Below, piece by piece: positions 24,353 through 31,743 of a stretch of DNA of 37,618 bases; the first letter of the stretch is position 1; each line of letters starts with the position of its first letter. The position numbers were made by a program, and so were the translations under genes. The stretch comes from an uncultured Fibrobacter sp. (GTDB lineage Bacteria > Fibrobacterota > Fibrobacteria > Fibrobacterales > Fibrobacteraceae). A model generated the notes under the pieces. It worked only from the letters and a program-made list of their open reading frames with translations. It did not search any database and had not been told where the DNA came from. Location: NCBI GenBank assembly GCA_947165045.1, contig CAMUYW010000031.1:1-37618 (forward strand), in the 5' to 3' direction.

Positions 24353-25240
24353 TTAAATAAACGCCACCACCTTCTCTTTGAACTTTTCCGGGATGCTCTT
24401 GCCGAGCATTTCGCGGATGTGTCGCTCCGAATACTTCATTGAAAAATGACTCAAGATAATCTTTTCGCACTTGATTTCATCGTCGAGCTCGTTGAGCGCA
24501 TTCACGATATCCTTCAAGTGGCTGTGTCCCTTTTTCTTGCTCATCGCTTCTTCGCCATCGTCGAGGAACGTACATTCCGTAATTAGCACTTTCGACTGGA
24601 AAACGCGGCTGTTGTCGAGTAAACTTTCGCCAAGGCAATCGCCCATAAAGCTCACGAGCGGCTCGTAAACTTCACGCGTGATTTCGATGCCGTTTTTGCG
24701 GAGCTCAATAATTTCAGCGGGCTCTTTCCCAAGAAATTCATCTTTGAGCTTTTTCTTGTAAAAGTACAGTGTTCCTCCCATTGTCGGGATGGAATGCTTG
24801 ACTTCGAACGCTTCAATGGCCAGGTCCTTGCGGTAGCGTAAAAATTGCAATTCGCCTGCGGACACAGGTTCTATTTCCGGGTAGCGGAATTTCGTTTCGC
24901 CGACCCCTTCGAACAAAGCTTCGGCCTTAATCCAGGCCTTTGCGTTTTCGCTGATAAAATCCGGCATGTAATAGACGCTGTCGCGTTCCACGCCCATCAT
25001 CTTGCGCAGACTGTGGTGACGCATTAAGCAACGGGCATGGTCGCCGTGTGCATGCGTCAGGAACACGTGGTCTAGGGGAATTGCCGAAAGCGGGCATTCG
25101 CCCATGTCAATGCAAAAATCGAGTTCTGGAATTTGAATATACGTTGCAAGTCCGGAAATCGAAAATCCGGAAATAGGCGAGCAGGGCGTATCGACGTGTA
25201 TCTGTCGCAGGGCGTTGTGTATGTACTTATTTTCGTTCAC
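24353..25240 (-). CDS. Metallo-beta-lactamase fold hydrolase (RNase Z-like)
   Basis: The 295-residue protein has the zinc-binding motif HAHGDH at 63-68. Further ligands are likely His at about 149 (VKHSIPTMGG), Asp/Cys in GDCLGES and His in LSHFSMKYS near 270. The order and the ECTFLDDGEEA and KGHSHLKDI segments resemble ribonuclease Z and related hydrolases, which process tRNA 3' ends. The usual length of RNase Z is about 300. The assignment to tRNA maturation is inference; other phosphodiesterase roles are possible. Translation starts at GTG, since the next Met is at 47 within the core. Confidence 0.8.
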   Translation of the reverse strand: MNENKYIHNALRQIHVDTPCSPISGFSISGLATYIQIPELDFCIDMGECPLSAIPLDHVFLTHAHGDHARCLMRHHSLRKMMGVERDSVYYMPDFISENAKAWIKAEALFEGVGETKFRYPEIEPVSAGELQFLRYRKDLAIEAFEVKHSIPTMGGTLYFYKKKLKDEFLGKEPAEIIELRKNGIEITREVYEPLVSFMGDCLGESLLDNSRVFQSKVLITECTFLDDGEEAMSKKKGHSHLKDIVNALNELDDEIKCEKIILSHFSMKYSERHIREMLGKSIPEKFKEKVVAFI

Positions 25241-25316
25241 TTTTTTACCGCCCGATAATTTAGCAAATTACGTTGGATAAAAAATGACACTTGGTGTCAC
25301 CCTGCGCTTGTTATGC

Positions 25317-25341
25317 AAAAAAAACAGCTCGTTGTGAGCTG
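25317..25341 (-). terminator. Terminator of the 25365-25949 lipoprotein gene
   Basis: On the minus strand CAGCTC, an ACAAC loop and GAGCTG are followed by eight Ts. It lies 24 bp after the stop codon. Confidence 0.85.
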
Positions 25342-25364
25342 CTCTTTAAAGAATAAAAATGTTT

Positions 25365-25949
25365 CTATCTTCCTGTCGTGATTCTATCGAATTCCGTGCA
25401 AGACATGGTCTCGATGTTCACGCCCATAGCCCTGTTGCGGGTTCTATCGTTGCCCTTTCTTTCGGGGATTCGGAAACAGAAATCGTACTTATGGCCTTTA
25501 TCGGTCGGGATTCCCATCTTGAAGATGCGGAGGCGTTCAGACCCTGGCTTTGTAATTTCATGGTAGTCGTATGTGTTTTTGACTCGTTCGAGGCGCTTTT
25601 CTTGGCTGAATTCAAGTTCGTTTGTAATGGGGCCTTCGAGGTTAATTGGCAAGGAGTTCTGGAAGCGGAGCTCGAGCTTTCCGTTGGTCTTGACGATAGA
25701 TGTTTCGGACGGCTTGATCAAGTAGCGCTGTTGAGGGATGTTTTTATAGGCAATATTGTGCTTGCTTGCCTTGCGGACGCCGCAGACTTCTTGCATGTCA
25801 GGGTTTGCGGCGAAGTCGATATCGCGGCAAATCGGCGGGAGATTGGTTGGAATTTCGAGATCATCCCCGTTTTGGGCGGATGAACCGGCGCAACCGGCTA
25901 AGAAAGAGAGCGTAAGGAGGCAAGTAGACAATAAAAGTTTATTCTTCAT
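25365..25949 (-). CDS. Lipoprotein of unknown function
   Basis: The 194-residue protein has a canonical lipobox, LLTLSFLAGC, with the lipidated Cys at 20. The mature part has paired cysteines at about 41 and 56 (PPICRDIDFAANPDMQEVCG) and later ones at about 157 and 182, which could form disulfides. No repeat or known motif is evident. The start codon has no Shine-Dalgarno; TATATTTG stands immediately upstream, so the transcript may be leaderless. It is followed by a strong terminator and is probably monocistronic. Divergent from exonuclease III across 194 bp. Confidence 0.75.
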   Translation of the reverse strand: MKNKLLLSTCLLTLSFLAGCAGSSAQNGDDLEIPTNLPPICRDIDFAANPDMQEVCGVRKASKHNIAYKNIPQQRYLIKPSETSIVKTNGKLELRFQNSLPINLEGPITNELEFSQEKRLERVKNTYDYHEITKPGSERLRIFKMGIPTDKGHKYDFCFRIPERKGNDRTRNRAMGVNIETMSCTEFDRITTGR

Positions 25950-25954
25950 GTCAT

Positions 25955-25962
25955 CAAATATA
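25955..25962 (-). promoter_or_regulatory. TATATTTG element before the lipoprotein start
   Basis: On the minus strand TATATTTG (25962-25955) is followed by ATGAC and then the ATG at 25949, without a Shine-Dalgarno. The spacing is the same as in the SWIM gene at the left edge. Confidence 0.45.
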
Positions 25963-26087
25963 AGATTATTATATTAAGTTGAGATAATTTTTTTGAAAAT
26001 GTGTAAAATTGCTTTAATTTCTTATTTATGTTTTCGCTTTTTTGTAAAGGAATGTTAACTTTCTTTAACCTAAATACCTCTAGACCC

Positions 26088-26117
26088 TTTGGATATCCAA
26101 AAAATATTCTATCTTTG
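26088..26117 (+). promoter_or_regulatory. Promoter of exonuclease III
   Basis: TTTGGA (26088-26093) and TATCTTTG (26110-26117) are separated by 16 nt (TTTG-N18-TATCTTTG by the alternative reading). The block ATTCTATCTTTGG is shared with the queF promoter. Confidence 0.5.
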
Positions 26118-26143
26118 GCGTGGAAAAATGAGATTGGTGTAAA

Positions 26144-26950
26144 ATGAAAATCTACAGCTGGAATGTCAACGGTATTCGCTCCGCTTTGAAGAAAGGCTTT
26201 GAGGATTGGTTCTCAGCAACCGATCCAGATGTGCTTTGCCTTCAAGAAGTTCGGGCCGAAAAAAGCCAGGTTTCCGAAATAGCAAGCCGCGAGGGCTACT
26301 ACACTTACTGGAACGCTTGCAAGCGCAAGAAGGGCTACAGCGGTGTTGCTGTCTATTCCAAGATTGAACCCGATGCGGTCAATTACGGTTTTGACATCGA
26401 AGAATTTGATGAAGAAGGCCGCGTGCTCCAGCTTGTGTTCCCGGATTGGGTTCTCAATTGCATTTACTTCCCGAATGGCGGTCAAGGCGATGACCGCTTG
26501 GACTACAAGCTCCGCTTTTATGATGCCTTCCTTGAAAATAGCAAGCAGTGGCTAGCTGATGGAAAGCATGTGGTAACCGTCGGCGATTACAATACGTGCC
26601 ATAAGGAAATCGATATTGCCCGCCCTAAGGAAAACGAGAACGTGAGCGGCTTCTTGCCGATTGAACGCGCCTGGATGGACAAGTATGTCGAAAACGGCTT
26701 TGTCGATACGTTCCGCAAATTGCACCCCGATACACGCGATGCTTATTCCTGGTGGTCGAACCGCTTTGGCGCTCGTGAACGCAATGTGGGTTGGCGCTTG
26801 GATTACGGATTTGTCGATGCGGCTCTAATGCCGAACGTGATCAGTTCTGAAATTTTAAGCAATGTAATGGGTTCGGACCATTGCCCGATATGCTTGGAAC
26901 TGGAACCGCCGTTCCTGCCGATACCGATAAAAAAATCTGAAGAAATTTAA
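26144..26950 (+). CDS. xth: Exodeoxyribonuclease III / AP endonuclease
   Basis: The 268-residue protein has the exonuclease III motifs in order: SWNVNGIRSA at 5-14, CLQEVRAEK with Glu35, GYSGVAVYSK, IYFPNGGQGDDRLDYKLRFY, VGDYNTCHKEID with Asp148 and Asn150, WRLDYGFV with Asp220, and GSDHCPI with Asp245-His246. It cuts at abasic sites and degrades DNA from the 3' end in base-excision repair. The family usually has GDFN; Tyr replaces Phe here conservatively. No strong Shine-Dalgarno precedes the ATG (the 5' leader is about 20 nt, GGAAAAATGAGATTGG). Its 3' end overlaps the convergent binding-protein gene by 4 bp. Confidence 0.95.
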   Translation: MKIYSWNVNGIRSALKKGFEDWFSATDPDVLCLQEVRAEKSQVSEIASREGYYTYWNACKRKKGYSGVAVYSKIEPDAVNYGFDIEEFDEEGRVLQLVFPDWVLNCIYFPNGGQGDDRLDYKLRFYDAFLENSKQWLADGKHVVTVGDYNTCHKEIDIARPKENENVSGFLPIERAWMDKYVENGFVDTFRKLHPDTRDAYSWWSNRFGARERNVGWRLDYGFVDAALMPNVISSEILSNVMGSDHCPICLELEPPFLPIPIKKSEEI

Positions 26951-28011
26951 TGAGTCTTGATGATAATCCAAGCTTCGTCATAGAACTTGGATGCCTCACC
27001 TAAATCTTTAAGAAATTCCATGCGCTGGATTTCTTGTTCGTTCGGATTGATGACTCGGTTGTTCTTAAAATCATCATCGATGACTTCGAGACTTGCCTTG
27101 TTGGGTGTTGCATAATTAATGTACTTGGCAAGCTGCGCTCCATTTTTTGCATCTAGAATAAAGTTCATGAATGCGTAGGCTCCATCGACATTTGCGGCCT
27201 TGGCGCTTAAAAGCATCGCATCAACCCACATAAACGAACCTTCTTTGGGAATAATGTACTGGAGTGTCGAATCTTCGTTGATGGCGGCCTGAGCTTCGCC
27301 GTTGAATACAATGGCCGCCCAGTTCTTGCGAGAAAAAACGTTATTCTTGCCTTCGACAGAGTTGTCGAAACCGGCAAAGTTGATATCTTTCTTTATTTGT
27401 AAAATGAATTCTATAGCTTTGAGTATTTCAGCTTGCTTTGTGCTGTTTGCACTGCTACCGGTGGCGCGGAGTGCCAAGCTGAGCATGGAACGGCTTTCAT
27501 TGAGTAAGCTGAAACTTCCCTTGGTGTTTTTGGCATCAAATAGCATGGAATAGCTGACGCTGTCCGGGTGTACTTTGGGCCCGCGGAAGAGAATCCCTGT
27601 TGTGCCCCAGAGGTAGGGAAGGCTGTATTCGTTGGTCGGGTCGTAGCTCTGTCCTAGGAATTGCGGTGCGACATTTACTCGGTTCGGAATTTTGCTTGTG
27701 TCAATCTTTGCGATGAGTCCAAACTGCGTCATCTGTTGGATCATCACATCGGATGCAATGATGACGTCGTATTTAGCGGAATCCGCGGTCATTAGCTTGG
27801 CAAGCATTTCCTCTTGCGCTTCGTAAAGTTCAAGCTTTACCTTGAAGCCTGTATTTTTTTCGAAGTCCTTGAGCAGCGCTGGATCAATGTATTCACTGTA
27901 AATCATCACAGAGACGGTTTTTGCAGATGCCGAACGATCCCCCTGCTTTTGAATGCAGGCGGTTATGGCGAGAACTGCAAAAAATACAAGAATAAAAATG
28001 ACTTTTTTCAT
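26947..28011 (-). CDS. PotD-type solute-binding lipoprotein
   Basis: From the ATG at 28011 the protein has 354 residues and starts with a lipoprotein signal, MKKVIFILVFFAVLAITAC (Cys19). GGAAGA lies just before this ATG, so the longer in-frame start at 28137 is rejected. The mature protein has the spermidine/putrescine-binding form: VSVMIYSEYIDPALLKDFEK, KYDVIIASDVMIQQM, YSLPYLWGTTGILF, NGEAQAAINEDS and YINYATPNKASLEVI. Such proteins capture polyamines for an ABC importer. No ATPase or permease gene is nearby, so it is an orphan here; its partners must lie elsewhere, if it is a transporter subunit. The ligand is inferred from family only. Confidence 0.85.
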   Translation of the reverse strand: MKKVIFILVFFAVLAITACIQKQGDRSASAKTVSVMIYSEYIDPALLKDFEKNTGFKVKLELYEAQEEMLAKLMTADSAKYDVIIASDVMIQQMTQFGLIAKIDTSKIPNRVNVAPQFLGQSYDPTNEYSLPYLWGTTGILFRGPKVHPDSVSYSMLFDAKNTKGSFSLLNESRSMLSLALRATGSSANSTKQAEILKAIEFILQIKKDINFAGFDNSVEGKNNVFSRKNWAAIVFNGEAQAAINEDSTLQYIIPKEGSFMWVDAMLLSAKAANVDGAYAFMNFILDAKNGAQLAKYINYATPNKASLEVIDDDFKNNRVINPNEQEIQRMEFLKDLGEASKFYDEAWIIIKTH

Positions 28012-28180
28012 TTTTTCTTCCAGTGCTGGATTGTGATATGCAAAACATATAAAAATAAGTTTCGATATGCATCCCTTAAATTTGATAAGAGCTATAAAAA
28101 ATAGGAAAATAACACTATATAAATTCTTTATTGCCAATTTAGACTTTGTTAAAGAAATTTAAATATTGTCTGGAAAAACC

Positions 28181-28209
28181 TTGTTAAAAAAATAATGTTA
28201 TGCTATATT
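28181..28209 (+). promoter_or_regulatory. Promoter of the first outer-membrane barrel gene
   Basis: TTGTTA (28181-28186), a 17-nt spacer and TATATT (28204-28209) precede a leader of about 27 nt. Confidence 0.6.
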
Positions 28210-28242
28210 GCACGTACGTTAAATTTTAAAAAGGAGAAATTT

Positions 28243-28827
28243 ATGTTCAAAAAAATTATTTTGGCAGCGCTTGTTGTAACAAGTGCGGTGTTTGCACAAG
28301 TGAATGTCGGTGGTCGTGCCGCATTTAGCTTTGGAACGTTCGCTGGGGATAGTGATATGGACGTTTGGGGGGCCGGTTTTAATGTCGGTGCTAACGTTAA
28401 GGTTCCTGTAAATCCTGTGCTTTCCTTGGTTTCTGGTTTGGAAATCGATTATCGTAGAGTATCTGACGAGTATGATAGTGGTAATTACACTGTTAAGAAA
28501 ATTCTTTCCTTTACATATATTGATGTTCCTGTCTTGCTGCATATCAATGCTTCTCCCACGTTCTTCTTTGATGCAGGTCTTACGCTTGGGTTTAACGTGA
28601 GCGCAAACAATATCCGTGAAGCTAATGGCAATTCTAGGAGTAATGATATATCCGATGAAGTCAAGACTTTTGAAGCTGGCCTAGTTGGTGGTTTTGGCTT
28701 TGTTATTATTCCGAATCTTGACTTGAATATCCGTGCCGCTTATGGCCTGAGCAATATTGTTAAAGAAGGCGGTACTTCTTTGAAGAACCTCCGCTTCCAG
28801 GCTGGCGTAACTTATTGGTTTATCTAG
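28243..28827 (+). CDS. Outer-membrane beta-barrel protein (PorT-like), paralogue 1
   Basis: From the ATG at 28243 the protein has 194 residues; AAAGGAG lies 6 bases before it, which decides against the upstream start at 28195. A signal peptide (MFKKIILAALVVTSAVFA) precedes alternating beta strands: VNVGGRAAFSFGTF, LSLVSGLEIDYRRV, SFTYIDVPVLLHI, FFFDAGLTLGFNV, FEAGLVGGFGFVI and a terminal FQAGVTYWFI. A C-terminal aromatic residue is typical of outer-membrane barrels. The fold is probably an 8-10 strand barrel. Function is unknown. The next gene is a diverged copy. It is followed by a strong terminator. Confidence 0.8.
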   Translation: MFKKIILAALVVTSAVFAQVNVGGRAAFSFGTFAGDSDMDVWGAGFNVGANVKVPVNPVLSLVSGLEIDYRRVSDEYDSGNYTVKKILSFTYIDVPVLLHINASPTFFFDAGLTLGFNVSANNIREANGNSRSNDISDEVKTFEAGLVGGFGFVIIPNLDLNIRAAYGLSNIVKEGGTSLKNLRFQAGVTYWFI

Positions 28828-28851
28828 TTTGATTAAATGCTGATTAAAGTG

Positions 28852-28880
28852 CCCGATACACAAAGTATCGGGTGTTTTTT
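28852..28880 (+). terminator. Terminator after paralogue 1
   Basis: CCCGATAC (28852-28859) pairs with GTATCGGG (28865-28872) around ACAAA, followed by TGTTTTTT. Confidence 0.9.
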
Positions 28881-28917
28881 ATCTGTAAAATTTTATAAAA
28901 AGTAAGCTAAAAAATAC

Positions 28918-28946
28918 TTGTTTGTATAGACAATATATTCTATATA
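28918..28946 (+). promoter_or_regulatory. Promoter of the second outer-membrane barrel gene
   Basis: TTGTTT (28918-28923), a 17-nt spacer and TATATA (28941-28946) are followed by a short leader ending in AAAAGGAG. Confidence 0.6.
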
Positions 28947-28981
28947 TGATGATATCTATAATTTTATAAAAGGAGAAATTT

Positions 28982-29701
28982 ATGTTCAAAAAAGTCATTT
29001 TGGCGGCAATGATTTTTGCATGCGCCTCTTTCGCCGAAACAAGTTCGTCGCTCGATATAAAAGTGGGTGGACGTGCTGCTTTTAACTACGGCACTGTAAG
29101 GGGTGACAATACGGATAAGTTTTATTTCGATTGGGGTGCAGGCTTTACTGGTGGTCTTGATGCCAAATTTGCGGTTTCTCCGACGCTTTCTATAGTTGCA
29201 GGTCTCGAAATTGATTATCGCAGAATTGGATGGGATATTGCCAAGTTGTACCAGCAGTATGTGCAACCGCAATACAATAGCTATTCTAGCTATGATGATG
29301 ACGATGTCAGTAACATGGAATATACGTTTGCTCTTACCTATTTTGATATTCCTGTTCTTGCCCGTATTTATCCGGTTCAACAGTTTTATATTGATTTGGG
29401 CTTGAGTATTGGTTTTAATATTAGTTCAACGATTGAAGTCGATGCTGGTATGCGTTCTGGTTCTGTAGATACTCCGTCGCAGTTGCAGGAAGACTTTGAC
29501 TTTGCGCTTCTTGCTGGCGTAGGCTTTGCTGCTCTCCCGAATCTCGATGTGTATGCCCGTTTCTCTTTGGGCTTCACGGATATGATCGATATTGTTAAGT
29601 TTGCTTCTTTAGCAGATGAAGATGTTGATTATAGTGATGCTCCGAGTATTGGCTTCAAGAATACTCGTTTCCAGCTTGGTTTGACGTTCTGGTTTAACTA
29701 A
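28982..29701 (+). CDS. Outer-membrane beta-barrel protein, paralogue 2
   Basis: The 239-residue protein parallels its neighbour: signal peptide MFKKVILAAMIFACASFA, VGGRAAFNYGTV, LSIVAGLEIDYRRIG, ALTYFDIPVLARI, FYIDLGLSIGFNI, FALLAGVGFAALPNLDVYAR and a terminal FQLGLTFWFN. Its loops are longer and acidic (SSYDDDDVSN, ADEDVDYSD). The two genes share almost the same leader (AAAGGAGAAATTTATGTTC), consistent with tandem duplication. It has its own promoter and terminator. Function is unknown; surface roles are likely. Confidence 0.82.
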   Translation: MFKKVILAAMIFACASFAETSSSLDIKVGGRAAFNYGTVRGDNTDKFYFDWGAGFTGGLDAKFAVSPTLSIVAGLEIDYRRIGWDIAKLYQQYVQPQYNSYSSYDDDDVSNMEYTFALTYFDIPVLARIYPVQQFYIDLGLSIGFNISSTIEVDAGMRSGSVDTPSQLQEDFDFALLAGVGFAALPNLDVYARFSLGFTDMIDIVKFASLADEDVDYSDAPSIGFKNTRFQLGLTFWFN

Positions 29702-29724
29702 TTCAGATTTTTTTTTGATAAAGT

Positions 29725-29756
29725 AAAAATCCCAGCTTTTTAAGCTGGGATTTTTT
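29725..29756 (+). terminator. Bidirectional terminator
   Basis: AATCCCAGCTT and AAGCTGGGATT form a long stem flanked by A-run and T-run on both sides. It ends the barrel gene and, on the other strand, the aminotransferase gene. Confidence 0.9.
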
Positions 29757-29778
29757 AATGGTGTTTTCGCGAGCGTTA

Positions 29779-31080
29779 TTACGAATGCAAGTATTCGATG
29801 ATGGCGTCGTGAATCGTGGTGAACACGCTTCTCAGTTCGTCTTCATCTTCTTCGAGGAGCGTTACGCGGAAGCCCTTGAGGTCCGTGCAGAAGCTCGTGC
29901 TCGGTACAACGCAGATTCCCTTTGCGCCCAAGAGGTAATACACAAAGCGGTAGTCGAGGTTTGTCGTCTTGCTGCACCATTCTTCGACTTTCTTCTTGAT
30001 AATCGGATTGTCAATCTTGAGCGTCTGGTGGTTGTTGAGGGTGCCTTCGCGGAAAATGATGGTGTTGTAGAATGCGCCGTATGTCGGGTTGAAATAGAGC
30101 TCCGGAATGTCGGAGAGAATTTCATTGATGATGGCGCTTCTGCGGCCGATCTTTTCGTTCAGGGCGTCGCGGTGTTCCTTGAAGCGCTTGTCGCCGAGCA
30201 CGCGTGGAATGGTCATCTGCGGGAGTGTTGTCGAGCAGACTTCCACCATCTTCGCGTTGTCGAGAGCGCGGCAGAAGGCGTCGAACTGTTCGTCCTTGTC
30301 GCGGTTGTAGTATTCAGCCCAGCCGCAACGAGCGCCCGGCCACGGGTATTCCTTGGAAATGCCCTTGAGCGCGATGCCCGGGACGTCGCCGATGTATTCG
30401 GCAAGCGCGTAGGCGTGGGCGCCATTGTAGGTAATCTTGTTGTAGATTTCGTCGCAGATGATGAACAGGTTGTAGCGCTTGGCGATATCGACCATTTTCT
30501 GGAGGATTTCGAGCGGGTAGACCATGCCGGTCGGGTTGTCCGGGTTCAAAATCAAGATGCCCGCGATGCTCGGATTGTACTTCACCTTGTTTTCTAGTTC
30601 TTCCAAGTCCGGATACCAATGGTTCTCGGGCTGCAAGCGGTAAGTAATCGGCGAAGTGTGGGCGTGGGCAGCTTCGGCAGAACTGTGCGTCGAATATGCC
30701 GGAGCCGGTCCGATAATGCGGGTGGTCATCGACAAAAGGCCATAAATGGTGGCGATGGCGTCACCGAGGCCGTTGAAGAACAAAATATCATCGACGTTAA
30801 TCTGTGCGCCGCCGAGCTTATTGTTCTCTTTCACCAAAAATTCACGTGTTTCGAGCATGCCTTTGGACGGGCAGTAGCCGTAGCTTCTGTTCGTCTTGAC
30901 CAAGTCGATTACGATGTCCTTGATCCATTCGGGAATTTGGCATTTCTTTTCAATTGGGTCGCCAATGTTTTCCCAGTGGATGGGGAGGCCTAGCGCCTTG
31001 AGCTGGTTCGCCTTTTTCACAATCTCGCGGATTTCGTAAGAAAGTTCCTTAGCACCTTCGCTCAATAATCTTCTACGCAT
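29779..31080 (-). CDS. Class I/II PLP-dependent aminotransferase
   Basis: The 433-residue protein has the fold-type I motifs: IGDPIE near the N-terminus, LNPDNPTGMVYP (Asn182 region), IICDEIYNKI (Asp210) and GISKEYPWPGARCGW, with the PLP Lys243 and the conserved Arg251. Such enzymes move amino groups between amino acids and 2-oxo acids; relatives act on aspartate, alanine or aromatic amino acids, and the substrate cannot be read from sequence. Length is slightly greater than typical AspC (about 400). TATAATTG lies upstream, and an AGGAG-like element (TAGGAG) precedes the ATG. It is monocistronic between the terminator and repeat-bearing DNA. Confidence 0.88.
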   Translation of the reverse strand: MRRRLLSEGAKELSYEIREIVKKANQLKALGLPIHWENIGDPIEKKCQIPEWIKDIVIDLVKTNRSYGYCPSKGMLETREFLVKENNKLGGAQINVDDILFFNGLGDAIATIYGLLSMTTRIIGPAPAYSTHSSAEAAHAHTSPITYRLQPENHWYPDLEELENKVKYNPSIAGILILNPDNPTGMVYPLEILQKMVDIAKRYNLFIICDEIYNKITYNGAHAYALAEYIGDVPGIALKGISKEYPWPGARCGWAEYYNRDKDEQFDAFCRALDNAKMVEVCSTTLPQMTIPRVLGDKRFKEHRDALNEKIGRRSAIINEILSDIPELYFNPTYGAFYNTIIFREGTLNNHQTLKIDNPIIKKKVEEWCSKTTNLDYRFVYYLLGAKGICVVPSTSFCTDLKGFRVTLLEEDEDELRSVFTTIHDAIIEYLHS

Positions 31081-31216
31081 TTTAGACTCCTATGCGGTTT
31101 TCGAAAATTCACAAATAACAATGCAATTATAGAATAATATTTCCGTGAATTTCCGGTTCCTTTGTGATTATGTTTCAAGTTTAGGGTAAAAAAATAGGGC
31201 GCCTTTAACGGGGCTG

Positions 31217-31256
31217 CCCTGGATCCTTCGACGCGCTGCGCTTGCTCAGGATGACA
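31217..31256. repeat. Dispersed GGATCC/GGATGAC repeat
   Basis: CTGGATCCTTCGACGCGCTG and GCTTGCTCAGGATGACAC form an imperfect palindrome, followed by short near-repeats of TTCTAAGTTC (31258-31290). It sits in the 229-bp gap before the 31310 gene; no gene is seen there. Confidence 0.55.
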
Positions 31257-31309
31257 CTTCTAAGTTCTACCAATTAAGTTCTAAGTTCACAAATTACTAC
31301 ATTCACCGC

Positions 31310-31726
31310 ATGACCCACGAAACTTTGTACGACCCGATTCGCAAAAAAGAAGTGCCCGCAACGCCCGAAGAACATGTGCGCCAAGCAACGGTGCAGTATT
31401 TGCTTGATGTGGTGAAGGTCCCGGCGCATTTGATTGCGGTGGAGTTTCCGCTCTCGGCTGTAGAGCCCAAGACGGATGACCGCGTGGATATCATGGTGCA
31501 TAATTTTCGTGACGGGGCGCCTTTGAACAAGCCTTGGCTCTTGGTGGAATGCAAGGCTCCAGGTGAATACTCGTGGCCCGTGTTGCAACAACAGTTGAAT
31601 AAGTACTTGCAAATTCTGACGCCGAATTATGTGATGCTTGCACTTGGCGATTGCGTGCGTTATTTTGCGCTCGATGCAAAAACAAAGCGCTTCGCTAAAA
31701 TCGAAGCGCTCCCGGTTTTCGGGTAA
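31310..31726 (+). CDS. Stand-alone type I restriction R-subunit N-terminal domain protein
   Basis: The 138-residue protein corresponds to the HSDR_N domain. The PD-(D/E)xK nuclease elements are visible: Glu21-His22 region, VEFPLSAVEPKTDDRVDIMV with Asp60, and WLLVECKAP with Glu80 and Lys82, followed by QQQLNKYL. In type I restriction enzymes this domain cuts DNA, but here the helicase part is absent and the gene is normal length for solitary members. Solitary HSDR_N proteins are common in this group and of unknown role. No Shine-Dalgarno is present; TACATT (31298-31303) ends 6 bases before the ATG. It converges with the tandem GGDEF genes. Confidence 0.85.
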   Translation: MTHETLYDPIRKKEVPATPEEHVRQATVQYLLDVVKVPAHLIAVEFPLSAVEPKTDDRVDIMVHNFRDGAPLNKPWLLVECKAPGEYSWPVLQQQLNKYLQILTPNYVMLALGDCVRYFALDAKTKRFAKIEALPVFG

Positions 31727-31743
31727 TTTCTGCCAACTAAAAA

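Noticed and set aside
28012..28137. N-terminal extension of the PotD-type protein to ATG 28137
   Set aside because: The lipoprotein signal and the GGAAGA ribosome binding site place the start at 28011.
29758..30597. Plus-strand frame of 279 codons opposite the aminotransferase
   Set aside because: Antisense to a clear PLP aminotransferase; low-complexity product.
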